The notes under the pieces were generated by a model that saw only the letters and a program-made list of their open reading frames with translations, searched no databases and had not been told where the DNA came from. From assembly GCF_014672695.1 (NCBI RefSeq), contig NZ_CP053923.1:3410570-3416038 (forward strand): a stretch of 5,469 nt of DNA. The letters are read 5' to 3'. Shown one piece after another: positions 1 to 5,469 of the stretch. Source of the stretch: Defluviicoccus vanus (GTDB lineage Bacteria > Pseudomonadota > Alphaproteobacteria > Rhodospirillales > Defluviicoccaceae). Each line of letters begins with the position of its first letter. Position 1 is the stretch's first letter. The position numbers and the translations under genes are program-made.

Positions 1-2490
1 TTCCCCCTCGAGGAACGGCGCAAGATCGAGCGACTTGCCGGAGAGCGTGATGTCCCAGCCCTTGCCGCCCATGTTATCGACCATCGCCGTCAGCTGCGAG
101 CGGCCGAGGACGAAGGGATCGAGACGCAGACTCTCCAGTTGGCCTGCGTCGGTGAACAGTGCCCAACCCTGGACGTTGGCATCGCCGCCAGTGAGCCGGA
201 TGCTGCGCAACGCTTGCAGTTTGCCGCCGAAGAGCGCTGCCTGCACCTGCAACGAGGTGGCCTTGCCGGCGGGCTTCTGCCAGCTAATCTGGGGAATTGC
301 CACCGCTGCATTGGTCAAGTCCAGGTTTGCCTCAACGGAGGCATTGCCGTCGTCGCGCTCCTTGTAGTGGAGGTCGGCGTCGAACCGTCCGCCATCCAGG
401 TAGGGGCTGAGGTCGATCGTGCGCTCCAGTCCCTGGCGGACCGCGGCGACCGAAGCGTGGTCGGCACGAAAATCGATCCGCCGCTGCAGTGGAGTGGCCG
501 GCCGGAAGTCCTCCACCCAATCGAGGACGCCACGTACGCCATTGATGGCGAGCGTTCCCACTGCTTCGAGGCTGCGCTCCGTCACCGCGAACCGCAGGTT
601 GCCCTCGCTCAGGGAGATACCGATCGGTGGGGGCAGAGCAATACTTACCCCATTGGTGATCGCCGACACCGCCACCTTCATCTCATCCGCGTCCAAATCC
701 TCCCGCAGCGGAAAGTTGAGATTGATCCGGGCCTCGAAGTGACCACCAGCCGCGTCGGGACGGAAACTCTCCGGGTCGAGAAAGTCGAGCGGAGCGGTTT
801 CCAACAGCCGTACGAGATCGGAGGCCGCTCCTTGGACGTTAAAGTTGATGGCGATCGTCTGCTCGTCGGCATCGATGCCGGCGATGACGACGCTTCCGTC
901 CGAAATCGTCATGCCCTCAACGAGGGCGTGCTGGATGTCGACGGTGAGCGTCTTGAGGTTGAGCCCGACGACCGCGCGAGCCTCACGGACCGCTGGCAGC
1001 GGCGGCAGATAGTCGACCACCGCGCCTTCGACCGGAATCGTCAGCTGCAATGCGGTTACTTCCGTGGCACCGTTGTTGGGACCGAAGGACATCTGCATCG
1101 TTGCCTGCTGAACGGTGCCGGCGACCAGATGCGTGTTGATCCATTCGTAGGCATCGGCAGCCATCTGCGGCGGCCAGTAGGCGCGCACCAGGGGCACGGT
1201 CAGATCCAGCATCTGCAGATCGAGGCGTCCGCTCGCCGCGCCGGGGAGGTTCGCGATCTCGGCATTCGCGCGCAGTCGGGGACCATTGAGGGCGATGTCG
1301 AGCATGGGGATCACCAGCCGGCCCTTGTCGTAGCTGGCCTGTGCGTCAATCGAACGCAGAGGAATCGACTGCTTGACCGGCGCCGGCAGCGACACCATCG
1401 CCGTTTCCGGCAGGCGCAGTTGCAGCGATTGCAGCGTCCAGCTTTCGACCGCGGGCTGCCCGGACACTTGCAGCGACAGCGATTGAATGGGGATCGTCTG
1501 CGCAGCATCGGCGATGCCAAAGTGTTTTGCCAGTGCCGGAGTGAGGGCAAACTGGCCGGTTTGACTGGCCGCCTCGACGGTGACGGTCTGCAGCGCGCCA
1601 TCGGCGCCGATCACCGCTGTTGCGGTACCGCTCAGCGGCATGTCGATGAGCGCCAGCGGCGCAAGTGTCGCGGCCAGCGGCGCCATGGTGTTGGGGCGGA
1701 TGCTATTGAACAGGAGCACGGCGTTGGTGATCGCAGTCGTCGTGTCGCTGCGGACGGCAAGCGTGGCACTCCCTGGCGTCTCTTGCTGGTCGAAGGTGAT
1801 CGATGCATCCCCTTCGAGGCTGCTGCCGCGGCGCAAGAGGCCCAGCGTCGTGATCGTTCCCCGCCAGAGAACATCGTCGGGCGTGCGCGCGAGGGTGACC
1901 TCGGCATCATTGATGGAGAGGGCGTCAATGAAGCGGAGGGGACTGGTGTCGAGCAGCTGGGCGATGGTCGCCGGTTCTTCCAGCGGGACCTCGACGGGCG
2001 GCGCGTCGCTGGCGGCGGGCAGTTGGACCGCCAAGCGAATGCCGCTGGCGCTCAAGCGACTGGGAACGGGGGTGCCGCTGATGAGGGACGCAACACTGAT
2101 GGAGCCGCTCAGAGCCGCCATGTGCAAAGCGAAACGACCGTCGGTGGCGTTGGCGTCCACGTTGCCTAGGGTCAGCACCGGACCCTCCGCCAAATCGCGC
2201 CAGACGAGGTCGGCCTGCTGCAACCGAATGTTCACCTCCGCGTTATGGGTGCTGATCGCCGACTGGACGTAGGGGATAAGCCACGCCAGATTAATTGGTC
2301 CGAAGGCCAGCCGCGCCGCGATCATTGCAATCACGAAGACGACAACGGTCAGCAGGGCGAACGTTGCCGACAGTAATCGGGAGAGCAGCTTCGGTCGCCG
2401 CCGACGCGGTGCGGTGGCGATTTTGTCGTTCGCCGCGTCCGTTACCCCGGAGTAAGCTGGGAGATCTGGTTCTTGAACGTCTTGCGTCAC
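1..2490 (-). CDS. AsmA-superfamily protein, DUF3971 / YhdP-like, 3' end cut by window edge
   Basis: Uninterrupted frame of 830 codons from GTG at 2490 to the left edge. The N-terminus is a short polar stretch, then an Arg/Lys-rich patch (RRRRPKLLSR, residues 29-38) and one hydrophobic helix (about 39-59, LLSATFALLTVVVFVIAMIA). This indicates a cytosolic N-terminus, a single inner-membrane anchor and a large periplasmic body. Next comes GPINLAWLIPYV (64-75), a pattern I recall from alphaproteobacterial DUF3971 proteins. Other family-like signatures are YWPPQM (438-443), a PLDFLDP turn (567-573), an LDWVEDF block (656-662), and ISWQKPAGK (735-743) entering the AsmA-type C-terminal region. The rest is alternating polar/hydrophobic beta-strand sequence, as expected for a groove-forming lipid-transfer protein. 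Members usually exceed 1000 residues, so perhaps a quarter is missing. Start choice: an in-frame TGA lies two codons upstream (2499-2497), and the next Met is inside the membrane helix. No clear ribosome binding site precedes the GTG. Exact substrate unknown; lipid transport is inferred from family. Confidence 0.9.
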   Translation of the reverse strand, partial: MTQDVQEPDLPAYSGVTDAANDKIATAPRRRRPKLLSRLLSATFALLTVVVFVIAMIAARLAFGPINLAWLIPYVQSAISTHNAEVNIRLQQADLVWRDLAEGPVLTLGNVDANATDGRFALHMAALSGSISVASLISGTPVPSRLSASGIRLAVQLPAASDAPPVEVPLEEPATIAQLLDTSPLRFIDALSINDAEVTLARTPDDVLWRGTITTLGLLRRGSSLEGDASITFDQQETPGSATLAVRSDTTTAITNAVLLFNSIRPNTMAPLAATLAPLALIDMPLSGTATAVIGADGALQTVTVEAASQTGQFALTPALAKHFGIADAAQTIPIQSLSLQVSGQPAVESWTLQSLQLRLPETAMVSLPAPVKQSIPLRSIDAQASYDKGRLVIPMLDIALNGPRLRANAEIANLPGAASGRLDLQMLDLTVPLVRAYWPPQMAADAYEWINTHLVAGTVQQATMQMSFGPNNGATEVTALQLTIPVEGAVVDYLPPLPAVREARAVVGLNLKTLTVDIQHALVEGMTISDGSVVIAGIDADEQTIAINFNVQGAASDLVRLLETAPLDFLDPESFRPDAAGGHFEARINLNFPLREDLDADEMKVAVSAITNGVSIALPPPIGISLSEGNLRFAVTERSLEAVGTLAINGVRGVLDWVEDFRPATPLQRRIDFRADHASVAAVRQGLERTIDLSPYLDGGRFDADLHYKERDDGNASVEANLDLTNAAVAIPQISWQKPAGKATSLQVQAALFGGKLQALRSIRLTGGDANVQGWALFTDAGQLESLRLDPFVLGRSQLTAMVDNMGGKGWDITLSGKSLDLAPFLEGE

Positions 2491-2499
2491 GGTCGATCA
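2491..2499. other. 9-bp divergent start-to-start junction
   Basis: Only nine bases separate the GTG of the leftward AsmA-like gene (2490) from the first ATG of the rightward glnE frame (2500). This is too short for any promoter, so control elements for each gene must lie inside the 5' coding part of the other. I found no convincing -35/-10 pair, sigma-54 site or NtrC-like palindrome in 2300-2620 by eye, and no strong Shine-Dalgarno sequence in front of either start. The gap size depends on both start calls. The GTG is well constrained by the upstream stop, but the glnE start is less certain. Confidence 0.6.
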
Positions 2500-5469
2500 A
2501 TGATGAGCATGGGGTTGGCGATTGATCCGCAGGCTATGCCCGCCAGCGCCGATGCCGAACGGGCTCGCGTTGGCATGGAGCGATGGCTGACGGCGATCGA
2601 AGTGGCAGGGGATGCGCCGGCTATGGCGCGTGCCCGGGCGTTTGCCAATGATCCTGATGCGATAAAGGTGCTGCATGCGCTGTTTGGCAACAGCTCATTC
2701 CTCACCTTTGTGGCTGAACGTGAACCGCTGCTGATGGAAGCGATCCTGCGGGGAGGCGCCGACGCCGCCGTTACCGCGGTGATGGCGGACGTCGCAGTGG
2801 CGACGCGTGACGCCATCGCCGGCACGACGCCCGTCGCATCGCTGCGGTTGGCGAAGCGGCGGCTAGCGCTGGCGACGGCCGTTGCCGATATCTGCAACCA
2901 CTGGTGTCTCGATCGCGTCACGAATGTCCTTTCTGACTTTGCCGATGCCGCGGTTCACTGCGCGGCGACTTATCTGCTCGTCCAGGCAGCGGAAAAAGGC
3001 ATTCTCGATGTTGCGGACCGTGCATGTCCCACACAGGACTCGGGCCTGATCATCCTCGGCATGGGCAAGCTGGGCGGTCGTGAGCTGAACTACTCCAGCG
3101 ACATCGACATTGTCGTTTTTTACGACGCCGAGCGCATGCGAACCAATGATCCAGAGGGCCTGCAGCATAATATGTTGCGTCTGACACGCAACCTGGTGCG
3201 GTTGATGTCGGAACGGCGGGCGGAAGGCTATGTGTTTCGCACCGATCTGCGGCTGCGGCCCGATCCCGGGGCAACGCCGGCAGCGATCTCGGTGCTGGCG
3301 GCGGAAGAATATTACGGCAGCATCGGGCAGAACTGGGAACGCGCCGCCTTCATCAAGGCACGACCGATTGCCGGCGATTTGGCTGCCGGCCACCGTTTCC
3401 TCGCCTGGATGCGCCCGTTCATCTGGCGCAAGAATCTCGATTTTGCGGCGATCGCCGATATTCATTCGATCAAGCGGCAGATCAATGCGCATCGCGGCGG
3501 TACGAGCATCCGCCTCGCCGGCCATAACATCAAATTGGGCCGTGGTGGGATTCGCGAAATCGAATTCTTCGTCCAGACGCAGCAGCTGATCTGGGGTGGC
3601 CGGCTTCCCTCCCTGCGCCTGTCGCGCACCGTCGACGCGTTGAACGCCCTCGCCGAAGCCGGCAAGACTGACCACGATGTCGCTGAGCAACTGGCCGGCG
3701 CCTATCGCTATCTGCGGCGAATCGAGCACCGGCTGCAGATGATTAACGACGAGCAGACGCACGAGTTGCCGGAGGACGCGGAGAAGCTGCGCCAGTTCGC
3801 CATCTTTGCCGGCTACGCCAATACCGAAGCCTTCGGTAGCGAGATGCTGGCAACCCTTCGCCTCGTCGAGGGGTACTATGCGGAGCTGTTCGGCGACTCG
3901 CCGGCGCTGACCGCGGTCAACGGCGGTGCCGGCGGCAACCTTGTCTTCACCGGAGGCGAGGTCGATCCGGAGACGCTACGGACGCTGGAGCGGATCGGAT
4001 TCAAGAACCCGCAGACGGTGGACGCGACGGTGCGCGGCTGGCACCACGGCCGTTATCGTGCCACCCACAGCAATCGTGCGCGCGAACTTCTCACCGAACT
4101 CATGCCGTTGCTGTTGAAGGAGATCGCCCACACTCCTGATGCCGATGCGACGTTGATGGCGTTCGATCGCTTCCTCGCCGGACTGCCGGCCGGGGTGCAG
4201 CTGTTCTCGATGTTTCACGCCAATCCCGAACTCCTGGCGCTTGTGGTCAAGATTCTCGGCTTCGGCCCGGGCATGGCCGATGTCCTTGCTGGCCGGCCGG
4301 CGGTGCTTGAGCGGGTGATCAGCGATCCCGATTTCTTTCGCCCGTTGCCGCATCTGGCCGACCTCGAGGCGGAACTGGGAGAGGGCCTCGACCGTGCCGG
4401 CGATTGGGAGGAGATGCTCGACTTCGGCCGCCGCTGGGCCAGCGAACGGCGGTTCCAGGTGGCGGTACAGCATTTGTTCGACCAGTGCGACATCGAGGCC
4501 GCGACCTCCGCCTGGAGCGATATTGCCGAAGGCAGCGTGCGCCAACTGACACCGCTGGTGGAAGCCGACTTCGCCCGCATCCACGGTCGGGTGCCCGGCT
4601 GCGATTTCGCCGTCGTCGCCATGGGCAAGCTGGGCAGTGGCGAAATGACCGTTCGCTCCGATCTGGACCTGATCTTCGTCTATTCGACACCGGCGGAAGG
4701 GGCTGTGTCCGATGGCGAGCGACCGCTGCCGGCGCCGCACTATTTTGCCCGCCTCAGCCAGCGGCTGATTGCCACCCTGACCGTGCCCACCGCCGAAGGC
4801 CGGATGTTCGAGGTGGACATGCGGTTGCGTCCCTCCGGCAATGCGGGACCGATCGCGGTCAGTGCCGAATCGTTCCGCCGCTATCAGCTGCACAGTGCCT
4901 GGACCTGGGAGCATATGGCGCTCACCCGTGCCCGGGTGGTGGCCGGACCACCGCGCCTGAAGGCAGAGATCGAGGACTACATTCGTCTCAGCCTGACCCG
5001 ACGTCGTAACGAGCGCACCCTCGTTGCCGACGTGGCGGCGATGCGGGCGCGGATGGCCCGCGAGCACCGCGGCAGTTCGATCTGGGACGTCAAGTACGTC
5101 CGCGGCGGCTTGGTGGACGTGGCGTTCATTGCCCAGTATCTGCAACTGCTGCATGGGCATGGCCATCCCGAGGTATTGTCGCCATCCACCTGCGAGGCCA
5201 TTCGCCGCCTGAACCAGGCGGGCCTGCTCAACGCCGCCATCGCCAATGACCTGATCGAGGGGCTTCGCTTGTGGCACGCGGTGCAGAGCAGGCTGCGTCT
5301 GGCCTTTGCCGCTCCAGTCGCCGTGCTCGGCGGCGAGGATGCGCCGAAGTCGCTGCAGTTGGCGGTCAAGGGACTCTGTGGCCTTGAATTTGCTGAACTG
5401 GTCGAGCAGATGGAGCAGCAGGCTTCCCGGATTCATCACTACTTTATCAGCTTGATCGAAGAACCGGCG
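2500..5469 (+). CDS. glnE: Bifunctional glutamine synthetase adenylyltransferase/adenylyl-removing enzyme, last few codons outside window
   Basis: Cytosolic enzyme that attaches AMP to a tyrosine of glutamine synthetase when nitrogen is plentiful and removes it by phosphorolysis when nitrogen is scarce, under PII (GlnB/GlnK) and glutamine control. Two nucleotidyltransferase folds are visible. The N-terminal adenylyl-removing half has GMGKLGG (187-193), SSDID (199-203, metal ligands D201 and D203), TDLRLRPD (248-255, D249), the NWERAAFIKAR block and RGGIREIEFF (348-357). After a helical linker (about 470-640), the C-terminal transferase half has AMGKLGS (707-713), SDLDL (720-724, D721 and D723), VDMRLRPSG (772-780, D773) and VRGGLVDVAFIAQYLQL (from 867). 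Length of 990 codons fits the family (E. coli is 946), so the stop should be just past the edge. The frame is open back to a stop at 2374-2376; candidate starts are ATG 2500, 2503, 2509 and 2536, and TTG 2473. The family-like ERARVGMERW (from 2557) argues for a start upstream of it. Transferase-half oddities are G-to-S at 713 and E-to-A at 875. Confidence 0.97.
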   Translation, partial: MMSMGLAIDPQAMPASADAERARVGMERWLTAIEVAGDAPAMARARAFANDPDAIKVLHALFGNSSFLTFVAEREPLLMEAILRGGADAAVTAVMADVAVATRDAIAGTTPVASLRLAKRRLALATAVADICNHWCLDRVTNVLSDFADAAVHCAATYLLVQAAEKGILDVADRACPTQDSGLIILGMGKLGGRELNYSSDIDIVVFYDAERMRTNDPEGLQHNMLRLTRNLVRLMSERRAEGYVFRTDLRLRPDPGATPAAISVLAAEEYYGSIGQNWERAAFIKARPIAGDLAAGHRFLAWMRPFIWRKNLDFAAIADIHSIKRQINAHRGGTSIRLAGHNIKLGRGGIREIEFFVQTQQLIWGGRLPSLRLSRTVDALNALAEAGKTDHDVAEQLAGAYRYLRRIEHRLQMINDEQTHELPEDAEKLRQFAIFAGYANTEAFGSEMLATLRLVEGYYAELFGDSPALTAVNGGAGGNLVFTGGEVDPETLRTLERIGFKNPQTVDATVRGWHHGRYRATHSNRARELLTELMPLLLKEIAHTPDADATLMAFDRFLAGLPAGVQLFSMFHANPELLALVVKILGFGPGMADVLAGRPAVLERVISDPDFFRPLPHLADLEAELGEGLDRAGDWEEMLDFGRRWASERRFQVAVQHLFDQCDIEAATSAWSDIAEGSVRQLTPLVEADFARIHGRVPGCDFAVVAMGKLGSGEMTVRSDLDLIFVYSTPAEGAVSDGERPLPAPHYFARLSQRLIATLTVPTAEGRMFEVDMRLRPSGNAGPIAVSAESFRRYQLHSAWTWEHMALTRARVVAGPPRLKAEIEDYIRLSLTRRRNERTLVADVAAMRARMAREHRGSSIWDVKYVRGGLVDVAFIAQYLQLLHGHGHPEVLSPSTCEAIRRLNQAGLLNAAIANDLIEGLRLWHAVQSRLRLAFAAPVAVLGGEDAPKSLQLAVKGLCGLEFAELVEQMEQQASRIHHYFISLIEEPA

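Noticed and set aside
1549..1562. Near-palindrome AAACTGGCCGGTTT, followed by a repeat of the ACTGGCCG core.
   Set aside because: It lies deep inside the AsmA-like coding region, is imperfect and too short to be a hairpin terminator, and is not near any start codon. Chance in G+C-rich coding DNA is enough.
139..2169. 676-codon open frame on the + strand covering most of the left half.
   Set aside because: It is codon-aligned antisense to the AsmA-like gene. In this register stops arise only opposite TTA, CTA or TCA codons, which are rare in G+C-rich genes; its stop (2167-2169) is exactly opposite a CTA codon. The predicted protein is rich in Arg, Gly, Asp and Gln and has no domain I recognise, whereas the minus strand gives a membrane anchor and family motifs.
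2863..3762. 299-codon open frame on the - strand within the adenylyl-removing half of glnE.
   Set aside because: Same register and explanation: its stop is opposite the CTA codon at 2863-2865 of glnE, and the protein has no recognisable family features.
4404..5009. 201-codon + strand frame overlapping the transferase half of glnE in another register.
   Set aside because: Arg/Gly-rich shadow product; it overlaps the catalytic motifs of glnE, which are encoded in the other frame.
3976..5439. 487-codon open frame on the - strand within the right half.
   Set aside because: It is codon-aligned antisense to glnE and its stop is opposite a CTA Leu codon at 3976-3978. The + strand carries unmistakable GlnE motifs throughout, and this product shows no domain I recognise.

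Overview
The window (about 60% G+C by eye) holds two large genes arranged head to head, and both run off the ends. The right half (2500 to the right edge, + strand) is an almost complete glnE, the two-headed enzyme that adenylylates and deadenylylates glutamine synthetase. The left half (2490 to the left edge, - strand) is the N-terminal 830 codons of a large inner-membrane-anchored protein of the DUF3971 / YhdP-like branch of the AsmA superfamily. The residue patterns of both proteins look alphaproteobacterial, most like Rhodospirillales. That placement rests on remembered family consensus, not on a search.

Layout: 1-2490 (-) is the AsmA-like gene, C-terminus missing. Positions 2491-2499 are the only bases between the two proposed start codons. 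Positions 2500-5469 (+) are glnE, 990 codons in the window with no stop yet reached; from the family's length only a few C-terminal residues should be missing. I translated both reading frames codon by codon and found no internal stop or frameshift. I see no tRNA, rRNA, CRISPR array, insertion sequence or convincing terminator.

The two genes have no obvious shared biochemistry. GlnE tunes cytosolic nitrogen assimilation together with PII proteins. The AsmA-like protein should act in the periplasm, where relatives such as YhdP and TamB are implicated in moving phospholipids to the outer membrane. The neighbourhood looks like ordinary chromosomal core, not accessory DNA, and I do not see a new biological system here. 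The points worth a second look are the very tight divergent start junction, two departures from consensus confined to the C-terminal adenylyltransferase half of GlnE, and uncertainty about the glnE start codon. Several very long opposite-strand open frames are explained by codon usage of the real genes.
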